NCBI GenBank assembly: GCA_044464765.1
Contig: JBIQKZ010000001.1
Coordinates: 1-64,000, forward strand
DNA length: 64,000 bases
Source: JBIQKZ01 sp044464765
GTDB taxonomy: Bacteria; Pseudomonadota; Gammaproteobacteria; Burkholderiales; Burkholderiaceae_B
Direction: 5' to 3'
Shown here: positions 1-9,044 of the stretch, in pieces
Layout: the number at the start of each line of letters is the position of its first letter
Position numbering within the stretch: position 1 is the first letter of the stretch
The notes under the pieces: generated by a model
Database searches by the model: none
What the model was told of the DNA's origin: nothing
Seen by the model: only the letters and a program-made list of their open reading frames with translations
Made by a program: the position numbers and the translations under genes

Positions 1-45
1 AAGCGCACGGACAATATGATTGTCTCGCGTCGCAAGCGCAAGTAA
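1..45 (+). CDS. rplB: 50S ribosomal protein L2, C-terminal end (partial)
   Basis: The first 14 codons plus TAA read KRTDNMIVSRRKRK, the typical basic C-terminus of L2. The gene begins outside the window. It is followed 12 bases later by rpsS, the usual S10-operon order, which supports the call despite the short length. Confidence 0.9.
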   Translation, partial: KRTDNMIVSRRKRK

Positions 46-57
46 GGGGCGAACCAA

Positions 58-333
58 ATGTCACGTTCGATTAAGAAAGGCCCATTCGTCGATGCGCATC
101 TGATCAAGAAGGTCGATGCCTCTATCGAAGAAAAGGGTAAGAAGCCGATCAAAACCTGGTCGCGCCGTTCCACCATCCTGCCCGAGTTCATTGGGCTGAC
201 GATTGCTGTGCACAATGGCCGCCAGCACGTTCCCGTTTATATCAACGAGAACATGGTCGGTCACAAGCTCGGCGAGTTCGCACTGACCCGTACGTTCAAG
301 GGCCATGCTGCGGACAAAAAGTCCAAGAGGTAA
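58..333 (+). CDS. rpsS: 30S ribosomal protein S19
   Basis: S19 of the small-subunit head, 91 residues, the usual bacterial length. The N-terminus MSRSIKKGPFVDAHLIKKV and the segment GRQHVPVYINENMVGHKLGEF are classic S19 sequence. ATG follows a GGGGCGAA stretch that can serve as ribosome binding site. It lies between rplB and rplV in the S10 operon. The long reverse-strand reading frame over it is a shadow. Confidence 0.98.
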   Translation: MSRSIKKGPFVDAHLIKKVDASIEEKGKKPIKTWSRRSTILPEFIGLTIAVHNGRQHVPVYINENMVGHKLGEFALTRTFKGHAADKKSKR

Positions 334-336
334 GTG

Positions 337-666
337 ATGGAAACTACTGCAATTATCCGTGGGGTCCATATCTCCGCGCAAAAGACCCGACTGGTGGCGG
401 ACATGATCCGCGGCAAGTCGGTGGCTCAGGCGCTGAATATCCTGACCTTCACACCCAAGAAAGCCGCGGGCATCGTCAAGAAAGCTCTTGAGTCCGCGAT
501 CGCCAACGCCGAGCACAATGACGGCGCCGATATCGACGAACTCAAGGTCACCACAATCTATGTGGACAAGGCCCAGTCGATGAAGCGTTTCTCAGCGCGC
601 GCAAAAGGTCGCGGTAACCGTATCGAGAAGCAGACTTGCCACATTGTGGTCAAAGTCGGCGCTTAA
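337..666 (+). CDS. rplV: 50S ribosomal protein L22
   Basis: L22, 109 residues, lines part of the exit tunnel of the large subunit. The segment ESAIANAEHNDGADIDEL is nearly invariant in bacterial L22. I choose the ATG at 337 rather than the GTG directly before it, because METTAIIRG matches the normal L22 N-terminus. Only three bases separate it from the rpsS stop, so it is probably translationally coupled. Confidence 0.97.
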   Translation: METTAIIRGVHISAQKTRLVADMIRGKSVAQALNILTFTPKKAAGIVKKALESAIANAEHNDGADIDELKVTTIYVDKAQSMKRFSARAKGRGNRIEKQTCHIVVKVGA

Positions 667-675
667 GGAGTCACA

Positions 676-1467
676 ATGGGACAAAAAGTACACCCGATTG
701 GGTTCCGCCTTGCGGTTAACCGTAACTGGAGCTCGCGCTGGTACGCCGACGACAAAGCGTTCGGCGGAATGCTGGCCGAAGATATCCGCGTTCGCGAATA
801 CCTGAAGAAGAAGCTGAAAAGCGCTTCTGTTGGCAAAGTAATCATCGAGCGTCCTGCCAAGAATGCACGCATCACGATTTATTCGGGTCGCCCCGGCGTC
901 GTGATCGGCAAGCGCGGCGAGGACATCGAAAGCCTCAAGGCCGATCTTCAGCGTCTGTTGGGCGTGCCTGTGCACGTCAACATCGAAGAGATCCGCAAGC
1001 CGGAAACCGACGCGCAACTGGTGGCCGATTCCATCGCCCAGCAGTTGGAAAAACGCATTCAGTTCCGTCGTGCCATGAAGCGCGCCATGCAAAACGCCAT
1101 GCGTCTGGGTGCCCAGGGCATCAAAATCATGAGCTCGGGCCGTTTGAACGGTATCGAAATTGCTCGTACGGAATGGTATCGCGAAGGCCGTGTGCCTCTG
1201 CATACGCTGCGTGCCAATATCGACTACGGTACGGCCGAAGCGCAAACGACTTACGGCATTATCGGTATCAAAGTCTGGGTCTACAAGGGCGACATGCTGC
1301 CTAACGGCGAAATGCCCCCCGAGACCGCTGCCCCCCGTGACGAAGAGCGTCGTCCGCGCCGCGCCCCCCGTGGCGATCGGCCCGACAGCCGCCGTCCCGC
1401 AGGCGGCCGTGGCCGTGGCCCGCGCAAGCCTGACGCAGCAGCTGCGCCAGCGCCTGAAGGAGAATAA
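676..1467 (+). CDS. rpsC: 30S ribosomal protein S3
   Basis: S3, 263 residues, on the mRNA-entry side of the 30S subunit. MGQKVHPIGFRL is the standard start and the KH domain contains VVIGKRGEDIESL. Beyond the conserved core (about residue 210) there is a tail rich in Arg, Pro, Gly and Ala, ending in APAPEGE. Long tails of this kind are usual for S3 in Burkholderiales and explain the extra length over the 233-residue E. coli protein. RBS AAGGAG lies just upstream. Confidence 0.98.
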   Translation: MGQKVHPIGFRLAVNRNWSSRWYADDKAFGGMLAEDIRVREYLKKKLKSASVGKVIIERPAKNARITIYSGRPGVVIGKRGEDIESLKADLQRLLGVPVHVNIEEIRKPETDAQLVADSIAQQLEKRIQFRRAMKRAMQNAMRLGAQGIKIMSSGRLNGIEIARTEWYREGRVPLHTLRANIDYGTAEAQTTYGIIGIKVWVYKGDMLPNGEMPPETAAPRDEERRPRRAPRGDRPDSRRPAGGRGRGPRKPDAAAAPAPEGE

Positions 1468-1470
1468 AAC

Positions 1471-1887
1471 ATGTTGCAACCGTCACGCAGGAAGTACCGC
1501 AAAGAGCACAAGGGCCGCAACACCGGCCTGGCTACTCGCGGTGCGCAGGTCTCGTTTGGCGAGTTCGGTTTGAAAGCCACCGGTCGTGGCCGTCTTACCG
1601 CCCGTCAGATCGAAGCTGCTCGTCGAGCGATCAACCGTCACATCAAACGTGGCGGCCGTATCTGGATCCGCATCTTCCCCGACAAACCCATCTCGCAGAA
1701 GCCTGCAGAAGTTCGTATGGGTAACGGCAAGGGTAATCCAGAGTTCTGGGTCGCGGAAATTCAACCTGGCAAGGTGCTTTACGAAATGGAAGGCGTCAGC
1801 GAAGAACTCGCGCGCGAAGCGTTCCGCCTGGCCGCAGCCAAGTTGCCAATTGCCACGACGTTTGTAGCGCGTCGCGTTGGTGCTTAA
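1471..1887 (+). CDS. rplP: 50S ribosomal protein L16
   Basis: L16, 138 residues, lies near the peptidyl-transferase centre and contacts tRNA. MLQPSRRKYRKEHKGRN and the segment GRIWIRIFPDKPISQKPAEVR (given in part) are diagnostic. It starts three bases after the rpsC stop, with GAAGGAG upstream, and is followed by rpmC. Confidence 0.98.
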   Translation: MLQPSRRKYRKEHKGRNTGLATRGAQVSFGEFGLKATGRGRLTARQIEAARRAINRHIKRGGRIWIRIFPDKPISQKPAEVRMGNGKGNPEFWVAEIQPGKVLYEMEGVSEELAREAFRLAAAKLPIATTFVARRVGA

Positions 1888-1896
1888 GGAGATCAC

Positions 1897-2088
1897 ATGA
1901 AAGCCAGCGAACTCCGTTCCAAAGATGCCGCCGAGCTGAACAAAGAGCTCGAGAGCCTGCTCAGGGCGCAATTCGGTCTGCGTATGCAGCGCGCCACCCA
2001 GCAGCTCTCCAACCACAGTCAATTGGGCAAAGTGCGTCGCGACATCGCGCGCGTGCGCACGGTTCTGACTGAAAAGGCAGGAAAGTAA
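1897..2088 (+). CDS. rpmC: 50S ribosomal protein L29
   Basis: L29, 63 residues, a small two-helix protein near the exit tunnel. MKASELRSKDAAELNKEL and the C-terminal VRRDIARVRTVLTEK match the family. RBS AAGGAG precedes the ATG. The rpsQ ATG begins one base after its stop, implying coupling. Confidence 0.97.
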   Translation: MKASELRSKDAAELNKELESLLRAQFGLRMQRATQQLSNHSQLGKVRRDIARVRTVLTEKAGK

Positions 2089-2089
2089 A

Positions 2090-2371
2090 ATGAGTGAAAC
2101 TCAAACAACAACACAAGCCAAGCGTCAGCGTACGCTGGTTGGCAAAGTCGTAAGCAACAAGATGGACAAAACGGTCGTCGTTCGCGTCGAGCGCCGCGTC
2201 AAGCACCCTGTTTATGGCAAGATCGTCATCCGCTCCAACAAGTACAAGGCGCACGACGAAACCAATCAGTTCAACGAAGGCGACACCGTGGAAATCGCGG
2301 AAGGCCGTCCAATCAGCCGCGACAAGTCGTGGACGGTTGTACGCCTGCTCGAAGCCGCACGCGTCATTTAA
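2090..2371 (+). CDS. rpsQ: 30S ribosomal protein S17, last gene of the S10 block
   Basis: S17, 93 residues, a primary 16S rRNA binder. The core RTLVGKVVSNKMDKTVVVRV and VEIAEGRPISRDKSWTV are diagnostic. In E. coli this is also the last S10-operon gene, with rplN opening the spc operon. Here a 17-bp hairpin follows within 50 bases, and the next ribosomal gene lies about 48 kb away, beyond a block of catabolic genes. Confidence 0.98.
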   Translation: MSETQTTTQAKRQRTLVGKVVSNKMDKTVVVRVERRVKHPVYGKIVIRSNKYKAHDETNQFNEGDTVEIAEGRPISRDKSWTVVRLLEAARVI

Positions 2372-2418
2372 GTTGGCTCATAAGCGGTCGGTGTAGCAGC
2401 CGGTCGAGTAGGGCAACG

Positions 2419-2463
2419 ACACCAACAGCCCCGATGGGAGAGTCCTATCGGGGCTGTTGGTGT
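2419..2463 (+). terminator. Strong hairpin after rpsQ, likely S10-operon terminator
   Basis: ACACCAACAGCCCCGAT (2419-2435) is perfectly complementary to 2447-2463, giving a 17-bp GC-rich stem with an 11-base loop. A run of four T follows about 12 bases later rather than at the stem, so it is not a textbook intrinsic terminator. It may act in both directions, because the next gene (2576-3040) is convergent. Confidence 0.75.
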
Positions 2464-2575
2464 AAGTGACGGCAGTTTTGCTTTCATACGCACTTACTAC
2501 AAGCGCTGCCATGGTAGTGCGAAACCATCACCCCTTGGACGACGGCGAGGCTTTAAACAGTTGCTGGTTGTCTAG

Positions 2576-3040
2576 TTATGAACGGGCGTTGGCCGGGGTC
2601 TTCCAGTAGCGGAACGTTCCCATGGCAGTTGCCAACAAAAGCTCGGAGTCCAGCCACACCTCGGAGCGCGCGAAATAAAGCGATGTACCGGTTTTTTGCA
2701 GATACCCCTTGCTGGTAAGCATCGAGCCATTCTTGTTGGCGATGAACTGGACGGAAAACGAAACCGTTAGCCCATGAATTAGTGGTTCGCCCCGGTGGGA
2801 GTACAACCCCGAGTAGCCAGCCGTACAATCCAGGAGTGTGCAGAGCACCCCGCCTTGAATGGCGCCACTGCGGTTTTGCAGTGCGTCCGACATGGGTAAA
2901 CTTATCTCGGCGTAGCCCTCGTTCCAAGCCTGCAGTCGAGCTCCTAGTAATTCCAAGAATGGGTTGGCGAGGGTGAAAGTATTGTCCTCGAGAGCCACGT
3001 CGCCCTCAATGGTTCTAGTAATTTGTGGATTTACCCTCAT
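2576..3040 (-). CDS. PaaI-type hotdog-fold thioesterase
   Basis: A 154-residue single hotdog domain. The segment NRSGAIQGGVLCTLLD corresponds to the N..G.vHGGvl.tLlD active-site motif of PaaI/YdiI-type acyl-CoA thioesterases, with Gln replacing the common His; it is followed by SFSVQFI. Such enzymes hydrolyse aromatic or acyl-CoA esters in the cytoplasm. It is the last gene of a reverse-strand group LysR - AMP ligase - Rieske oxygenase - thioesterase. The context suggests release of free acid from a CoA intermediate or recovery of stalled CoA esters; the substrate is inferred, not known. Confidence 0.75.
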   Translation of the reverse strand: MRVNPQITRTIEGDVALEDNTFTLANPFLELLGARLQAWNEGYAEISLPMSDALQNRSGAIQGGVLCTLLDCTAGYSGLYSHRGEPLIHGLTVSFSVQFIANKNGSMLTSKGYLQKTGTSLYFARSEVWLDSELLLATAMGTFRYWKTPANARS

Positions 3041-3175
3041 TGTTCCGTAACGCTCGCAGACTCAGTGAAAAAAAGGCGCGTCCGACGATTGCGACGTAAC
3101 GCGCCCTGCTTGTGTCGTGTATGGGCCGAAACAATACTATCAATTCCCACCACGCGCTTCAACCTGCCGAACCGC

Positions 3176-4300
3176 TCAGGTCATCGCTTCCTTATCTTGA
3201 TCAATCAGTTTTTCCAGGACGCGACGGTAGCGAGTCGGACCGGCGTCGATGGCAAGCAATACGGGTTTAAGGGTGTCTCGCGACTGATCCATCAGCTTTT
3301 GTTGGGCTTCAATGACCGGAACATCCTGCTCTGCAAATGCGAAGGTGCGCATTTCAAAGATTTTTTCGCGTATAGCTTGATTCTTTTCGTCTCCTTCAGT
3401 CAGGACATTCCAGCGAGCAGCAGAATAGTGGTAATGCGTCGTCCGCTCGGTTTCCGGCGTCAAGAGGTGTAGAGCGAAGTAGCCCGTGCCTTTCTCCTTG
3501 GGCTCGCCAGGTTTGCTGACGCCAAATTCCAGGATCAGATAACTGGGTGCGTACCAGGAAATAGTGCTCCATTGATCTCCGCGCTCGAAACCGGGAGGGC
3601 TCATCATTTTAAGAATTCCCGGTGTGTCCGCATTCTTGGACGGGCGGCTCACGCTAATGACATCCCCATGTTGTTCGACCTTGATCTCAGCCTCTACCGT
3701 TTCCGCAGTGCCCAGGATACCTGCATGAACGTACGATGTGTGGCTCAAGTCCAGAAGATTGTCGACCACAAGTTCATAGTTGGCGTTAACCTTCAAGTAG
3801 CCAGGCTGTGTGATATGAAGTGGGGGGCGATTGTCCAGACAACCGTAGTCCGGGATGGCGTCGTAATCGGGCTCTTTGTCGCCCATCCAAACCCACACCA
3901 AAGTATGCTTCTCGACAACCGGAAAGGACCTTATATGCGCCGCGGCAGGGATATTACAGCTCCCGTGCGGGTTTTTCACACATGCGCCGTCTGGACCGAA
4001 CTCAAGCCCATGGTAAATACACTGCACACGGTCGCCAGGTAGTAGTTTGCCCATGGATAAGGGAGCAAACCTATGGGAGCAGCGATCAATGATGGCTGCG
4101 ACCGAGCCGTCTTCCTTTCTATAGAAAAGAATGGGCTCTCCCAAAATGGTTCGAGGCACGAGCTTTTGGAGCTCGAGGGCTTCGGACCACATGGCCACGT
4201 ACCACATGTTGCGCACGAACTTATCGCTAGGTATCGCCGCATCTACGGCTTTAATACGCCCTTCAGAAATCGAGCCAGTTTCGACGCGGTTCGTCGTCAT
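3176..4300 (-). CDS. Rieske non-heme iron oxygenase, VanA-like alpha subunit
   Basis: 374 residues. An N-terminal Rieske [2Fe-2S] domain has C74-S-H76 and C94-I-Y-H97, and a catalytic domain carries the mononuclear iron motif D184..H187....H192 in DLSHTSYVH. Size and layout match vanillate O-demethylase and related aryl-ether or side-chain monooxygenases rather than two-subunit ring dioxygenases. AGGAGA precedes the ATG. No ferredoxin or VanB-type reductase gene is present in the window, so its electron donor must be encoded elsewhere. Neighbours are an AMP ligase and a thioesterase; the substrate is unknown. Confidence 0.85.
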   Translation of the reverse strand: MTTNRVETGSISEGRIKAVDAAIPSDKFVRNMWYVAMWSEALELQKLVPRTILGEPILFYRKEDGSVAAIIDRCSHRFAPLSMGKLLPGDRVQCIYHGLEFGPDGACVKNPHGSCNIPAAAHIRSFPVVEKHTLVWVWMGDKEPDYDAIPDYGCLDNRPPLHITQPGYLKVNANYELVVDNLLDLSHTSYVHAGILGTAETVEAEIKVEQHGDVISVSRPSKNADTPGILKMMSPPGFERGDQWSTISWYAPSYLILEFGVSKPGEPKEKGTGYFALHLLTPETERTTHYHYSAARWNVLTEGDEKNQAIREKIFEMRTFAFAEQDVPVIEAQQKLMDQSRDTLKPVLLAIDAGPTRYRRVLEKLIDQDKEAMT

Positions 4301-4540
4301 TATTGTCTCCTAGAAAATACAATCGCGTGATTAAATTGAGCTGCATGGAGTCTTCCACTTGCTCGCTGTACTGTTCGTGGGCAGGAGGCATACACGCTTC
4401 AACACCCTGGAACGAGGCAAACATGAAAGAGGCCGATGTATGGTACTAAAACGTATCAGCGCTAGCCAACGATAGTTCTTCATATGCGCCATGAATAACA
4501 TTCATGTGTTGAGCGACGTTGTTTTAAAGATGGGCGCGGG

Positions 4541-6118
4541 CTATGGCTGGCGTAGGGTGGTGTACATCTGGGCGAGTGACGAGCGAAGCAGTTTGCCGCG
4601 ATGGTTGCGTGGCAAGGAGTCCACCTGAACGATGTCCGAGGGTGTTTTATTGTGAGGTAAACGGGTTGAGCAATACGCAAGCAACTGGTCTGAGTCGAAC
4701 GTGCTTCCCTGAGTGGCGACCACAAAGCAAACAGCTTTCTCGCCGTACACCGTGTCCGGCACGCCGATGGCTAGCGCTTCATGTACTGCCGGGTGGGATA
4801 GCAAAACCGTTTCGATCTCTATGGGATAGAACTTGACTCCCCCGCGGTTGATCTGACTGTCGCGCCTGCCGTGCAGCCGTACATAGCCGTCGTCATCAAT
4901 GGTTGCGATGTCGGGCATGGTGAACGGACGCCCCCGGATGAGGAGGACCGAGGAATCAGCATGCAAATAGCCCAATGCGAGCTTGTCGGCGTTGACGGTG
5001 ACGAGGCCTGGCTCACCATGTGGGCAAGCCTCGCCGGACTCCGAGGCGATGGTTAAATCTACTGAGCTAGCCGGGCGGCCAACCGTTCCGATGCGGTGCG
5101 CATCGAAACGGTTGCCACTGATCCAGCCTGTCTCGCTACTGCCGTATAGATTAAGCAGCAGGACACCATAAGTTTGTTCGAACGCCGACCAGTTTTCCGC
5201 CGAGAGTGGGGCCGTACTGGAGGTGATCAAGCGCAAGGACTCGAATGGCTTCTTACCTTCGGCAATAGGGTGCTGAAGAAGAAGGTTGATGACGGCGGGC
5301 AGGCCGACGCTTACCGTGATGCGATGGGCGCTGACCCACTTTGGAAAGTTTCGTAGGGAAAATTTGCGGGCAAGGTGCAGCGTAAGGCCTATCTGCAGAA
5401 AGGGGATAAGGCTTAAGATTTGGCTGGAAAACCACCCGAGTGAACGATATTCCAACGTCCGATCATCAGCGCGTAGGCCGAGTAGTTCGATGCTGTCGAA
5501 CCCGTTTTGCCAGAGGGCGGCATAGTCATGCACCACAGCCTTGGGTTTGCCTGTGGTGCCCGACGTACACGAGATGCTTGCAATCGAGGAAAAGCGAACG
5601 GGCGGCAGTTGTTGCAGCGTGGGCCGGTCGTCCGAAGGCTTAGATGCAGTTGACCTGACGATCAACGATTCCACGCCGGGGGACCATTGGGCGAATCGTG
5701 TTACCGGGCTCCGGTATTGATGTCGGTCTATGTCCAGGACGGTACCGTGCCAATCGTCGGAGAGTATGTGTGCTGGGTTTACAAGACCAAGAATGTCGTC
5801 GGCCTGAAATGGTATGGAAGGTGCGTCGATTGGACAGACAACAGCGCCTATCCGCCATAGACTCAGCCACACGGCAACGGTTGAAATACTATTGTCGGCG
5901 AATAGGGCTGCACGAGTGCCTGGTCGTATCCCGAGCGCCAGCAGGTCGTGGGTGGTGCGTTCAACAAGCCAAGCCAATTGGGCAAAGGTTATCGCAAGCT
6001 TCAGATCGACATCGACTAACGCGTGCTTGTTAGGATGCTGTGCCTGATAGGTTTCCAGTAGCTCAGCTATTGAAAGATAGTTATTATCCAGCTGATTAGT
6101 CAATACTGGTAAAGACAT
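4541..6118 (-). CDS. AMP-forming acyl/aryl-CoA synthetase (ANL superfamily)
   Basis: 525 residues, the full length of an AMP-dependent acid-CoA ligase. Visible motifs are the P-loop CTSGTTGKPK (184-193), NLYGSSETG, the hinge region with RRDSQINRGG, and a C-terminal PRNHRGKLLRS containing the likely catalytic lysine. The family activates a carboxylic acid to acyl-AMP and then acyl-CoA. Its ATG directly abuts the stop of the upstream LysR gene (TAAATG), so the two are co-transcribed. With the nearby Rieske oxygenase and hotdog thioesterase it may form a ligase-oxygenase-thioesterase module for an aromatic acid; this is inference. Confidence 0.82.
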   Translation of the reverse strand: MSLPVLTNQLDNNYLSIAELLETYQAQHPNKHALVDVDLKLAITFAQLAWLVERTTHDLLALGIRPGTRAALFADNSISTVAVWLSLWRIGAVVCPIDAPSIPFQADDILGLVNPAHILSDDWHGTVLDIDRHQYRSPVTRFAQWSPGVESLIVRSTASKPSDDRPTLQQLPPVRFSSIASISCTSGTTGKPKAVVHDYAALWQNGFDSIELLGLRADDRTLEYRSLGWFSSQILSLIPFLQIGLTLHLARKFSLRNFPKWVSAHRITVSVGLPAVINLLLQHPIAEGKKPFESLRLITSSTAPLSAENWSAFEQTYGVLLLNLYGSSETGWISGNRFDAHRIGTVGRPASSVDLTIASESGEACPHGEPGLVTVNADKLALGYLHADSSVLLIRGRPFTMPDIATIDDDGYVRLHGRRDSQINRGGVKFYPIEIETVLLSHPAVHEALAIGVPDTVYGEKAVCFVVATQGSTFDSDQLLAYCSTRLPHNKTPSDIVQVDSLPRNHRGKLLRSSLAQMYTTLRQP

Positions 6119-7033
6119 TTAGTGTTTATCTGTTGGCGTACGACGCAGTTTATTCAAAGCCCATGACCGGAATTGTTGGATTTTAGGTTGATCCATTTTG
6201 TCTTCGGGCGAGACCAGATAATAACCCGAGCCGGTTTGCACGCGATGGTTAAGTGGAGCGCATAGAATACCATTAGCCAAGTGCCGATCAATTAATGGGG
6301 TGCGTCCAAGGCCGATGCCGACCCCGTCAACGATAGCCTGCAGCGACGTGATTTGCAGATTAAAAATCGCCTCGCGGGCAAAATCCACGGCGCCGATGCC
6401 CGAAGCCTCTAGCCATTTAGGCCAATCGTCCTGGTACGACGACGAAAAGTACGTGCGTATTTGGGTCATGGACGACAGCGCTTCGTAAGGATCATCGGGG
6501 TCTATTTGCTCCGCAAGCTTGGGCGTACAGACCGCCAAAATTTCTTCCTTTCGCAGCAACTCTGCATGCAGGCCGGTCCACCGACCAGACCCATATCGAA
6601 AGGCGACGTCATAGGTGCGTTGCTTGAATTGATCAAATGTCTGGTTAGTAAGTACTTGAAGCGTGATGGAGGGGTGTTGTTCTTGAAACTCGGGCAACAA
6701 CGGTATCAGGCATTGAGTTGCATAAGTCGGCAGGCAGTTTATTGTGAGGAGCTCCGTTGATTTCTCACGACGTGTGCGGCTGGTGGCGTTGTGGAGCACG
6801 TTGATCGCTTCGCGAACGGATTCTAAATATTGTTGGCCGGCCGACGTCAGGAGAAGGATATTCCTTCGGCGCACAAAAAGCTTGGTTTCCAGCAGTTCCT
6901 CCAGATTTCTGATCTGATGGCTGATCGCTGTTTGGGTCAGGTGCATTTCCTTCCCCGCATCCGTAAAGCTTAGATGTCGAGCGGCAGCTTCAAAAGCAAT
7001 CAGGCTGGTTAAGGATGGGATACTGCGTCTCAT
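6119..7033 (-). CDS. LysR-family regulator (GcvA/AmpR-like)
   Basis: 304 residues. The N-terminal winged helix has LTSLIAFEAAARHLSFTDAG and LTQTAISHQIRNLEELL, the pattern of the GcvA/AmpR branch; the effector domain follows from about residue 90. It is the first gene of the reverse-strand group and directly abuts the AMP ligase. It is divergent from the aldehyde dehydrogenase at 7458, so the shared 424-bp gap is the likely control region for both directions. Confidence 0.88.
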   Translation of the reverse strand: MRRSIPSLTSLIAFEAAARHLSFTDAGKEMHLTQTAISHQIRNLEELLETKLFVRRRNILLLTSAGQQYLESVREAINVLHNATSRTRREKSTELLTINCLPTYATQCLIPLLPEFQEQHPSITLQVLTNQTFDQFKQRTYDVAFRYGSGRWTGLHAELLRKEEILAVCTPKLAEQIDPDDPYEALSSMTQIRTYFSSSYQDDWPKWLEASGIGAVDFAREAIFNLQITSLQAIVDGVGIGLGRTPLIDRHLANGILCAPLNHRVQTGSGYYLVSPEDKMDQPKIQQFRSWALNKLRRTPTDKH

Positions 7034-7457
7034 TATAGTAAGGTGAAATTAGCGGGTTAACGGTAAGCATCAGGCAAGCTTATGAGCCTACATAATAAAG
7101 TAAATAAATCCTGCTGCTGGAATTTGGTGGGATCTACGGATTAGGGCGTCAAGCGGTGGGAGCCCCACGGAGAATTTTCGTCGGGCATTTACACCAGAAG
7201 TTGATGTGCGCCAAGGTGGACCAACCTCGCTTGAGGGACACAGTTATTCGTAGGGCGCCCGCCTCGGATGAAATTAGCTCATGCGGCGCATGAAAATGAA
7301 TCGTTGGCTAGGCTCCAATCCTCTACGGTAACCTATGGCACTTCCAAGGGTGGACGTGGACTTATAAAGGCCGCCCTTTCTTCAGATGCATGTTGCGCTG
7401 TGGCGGATACCGCAGAATGTACAGTGCTGAAACCGTATAGATTTGAATGGAGACATG
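7034..7457. other. Intergenic control region between LysR and aldehyde dehydrogenase
   Basis: 424 bases without a convincing gene. It contains the dyad TCATGCGGCGCATGA (7278-7292), an AT-rich stretch around 7090-7115, and GTATAGAT just before the downstream gene that could be a -10 element. A small 65-codon frame at 7268 lacks any family signature and was not accepted. Confidence 0.5.
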
Positions 7458-8957
7458 ATGCGTAGCAGCGAAAATAGCGGGCAACTGCTTGGTAGCGATC
7501 GTTTGAAAATGTACATCGGCGGCAAATGGGTTGAATCCTCCAGTGGACAAATGCTGGAGAGCCTCAACCCCTATACTGGGAAAGTGTGGGCGTCGACTCC
7601 GGATGCCACCGACGACGATGTGAAGGCTGCGATCGGCGCAGCCCGCGAGGCATTCGACAACGGTCCATGGCGCAACACGACGCCGCAGCAGCGGGCTGCG
7701 CTGATGCGTAAGCTTGGCGATCTAATCGCCAGGGATGCCGAGAAAATGGCGCGCATTGAATCGACCGACAATGGCAAGCTGCTGCGCGAGATGCTGGGCC
7801 AATGGCAATATTTGCCCGAATGGCTGTACTACTTTGCGGGTGTCGCCACCCAGGCGTGCGGCGAAGTGTTGCCCAGCGATCGGCCAAACTTTTTTGCGTT
7901 CACAAAGAAAGAACCCATTGGCGTCGTGGCCGCCATTACGCCCTGGAACTCCCCGGGGCTATTGATGATGTTCAAGCTAGCGCCGGCTTTGGCGGCTGGC
8001 TGTACGTTCGTCGTCAAGCCTTCAGAGTACACGCCTGTATCAACCTTGGTGTTTGCAGAGCTGGTTGAAGAAGCCGGCTTCCCTCCGGGTGTTTTCAACG
8101 TGGTTACTGGCGGAGCTGCTGTCGGTAAAGCGCTTGTGTCCGATCCGCGCGTGAACAAAATTTCCTTTACGGGTTCGGATGGTGTGGGCAAGCTGATCTC
8201 GGCAGCAGGCGCTGAAAACTTTACACGTGTGTCGTTGGAGCTCGGCGGTAAATCGCCACAAGTCGTGTTCGAAGACAGCGATTTGAAGGCCGCCGCTAAC
8301 GGCGTGCTGGCAGGCGTGTTTGCCGCTACCGGCCAGACCTGCATGGCGGGCTCACGTTTGTTGGTGCAACGGTCTGTTCACGATCAACTGGTGGAGCATG
8401 TGCTCGAGCGCGTGCGCTCCATCAGGTTGGGCGACCCCATGGATCCGGCAACCGAAATGGGTCCGGCCGCGACGGAAGGCCAGTTCCAGAAAGTGCTTTC
8501 CATGGTGGATGCTGCGGTCAAGGAAGGTGCAACACTGGCCTATGGCGGGGTGCAAGCGCCCGAAGGCGGCTATTTTGTGTTGCCCACGGTGCTCACGGGC
8601 GTCACTAACTCGATGACGATCGCACAAGATGAGGTCTTTGGGCCGGTGCTTTCGGTGTTGGCGTTTGATAGTGAAGAGGAAGCCATACAAATCGCAAACG
8701 ATACGCGTTACGGACTCGCAGCTGGCATCTGGACGAAAGATGTCCAGCGAGCTCATCGTGTGGCGTCCAGGATCCGCGCGGGGAATGTTTGGATCAACGC
8801 CTATCGAGTGACGGCGCCATTTGCGCCATTTGGTGGATTCAAGCATAGCGGGATTGGTCGCGAAAACGGACGCGACGGTATGCACGAGTATCTCGAAACC
8901 AAGACAGTTTGGGTTGAGATGTCAGGTGAGCTTCGGGATCCCTTCAAGCTGGGATAG
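7458..8957 (+). CDS. NAD(P)-dependent aldehyde dehydrogenase
   Basis: 499 residues, full ALDH-superfamily length. The cofactor and active-site motifs are present: TPWN (Asn about 164), SLELGGKSP with the general-base Glu near 261, and GQTCMAGSRL with the nucleophile Cys near 295. I place the start at the second of two adjacent ATGs because GGAGA at 7449-7453 is then well spaced; 7455, or a TTG at 7443, is possible. It oxidises an aldehyde to an acid and precedes a GMC alcohol oxidoreductase, so the pair could oxidise an alcohol to a carboxylate. The substrate is unknown. Confidence 0.9.
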   Translation: MRSSENSGQLLGSDRLKMYIGGKWVESSSGQMLESLNPYTGKVWASTPDATDDDVKAAIGAAREAFDNGPWRNTTPQQRAALMRKLGDLIARDAEKMARIESTDNGKLLREMLGQWQYLPEWLYYFAGVATQACGEVLPSDRPNFFAFTKKEPIGVVAAITPWNSPGLLMMFKLAPALAAGCTFVVKPSEYTPVSTLVFAELVEEAGFPPGVFNVVTGGAAVGKALVSDPRVNKISFTGSDGVGKLISAAGAENFTRVSLELGGKSPQVVFEDSDLKAAANGVLAGVFAATGQTCMAGSRLLVQRSVHDQLVEHVLERVRSIRLGDPMDPATEMGPAATEGQFQKVLSMVDAAVKEGATLAYGGVQAPEGGYFVLPTVLTGVTNSMTIAQDEVFGPVLSVLAFDSEEEAIQIANDTRYGLAAGIWTKDVQRAHRVASRIRAGNVWINAYRVTAPFAPFGGFKHSGIGRENGRDGMHEYLETKTVWVEMSGELRDPFKLG

Positions 8958-9044
8958 GCCGACAGGCATTCACTGAGGTATTTAGTCAGACGCGGCAAGT
9001 CGCTTGCCGCGCAATCCGAATAGCAAGGATAAAGGAGGATGGGG

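Noticed and set aside
592..1479. 295-codon reverse frame over rpsC
   Set aside because: A shadow of the ribosomal protein S3 gene.
7268..7465. Small 65-codon frame before the aldehyde dehydrogenase
   Set aside because: No RBS, no family similarity that I recognise, and it overlaps the start of the dehydrogenase gene.
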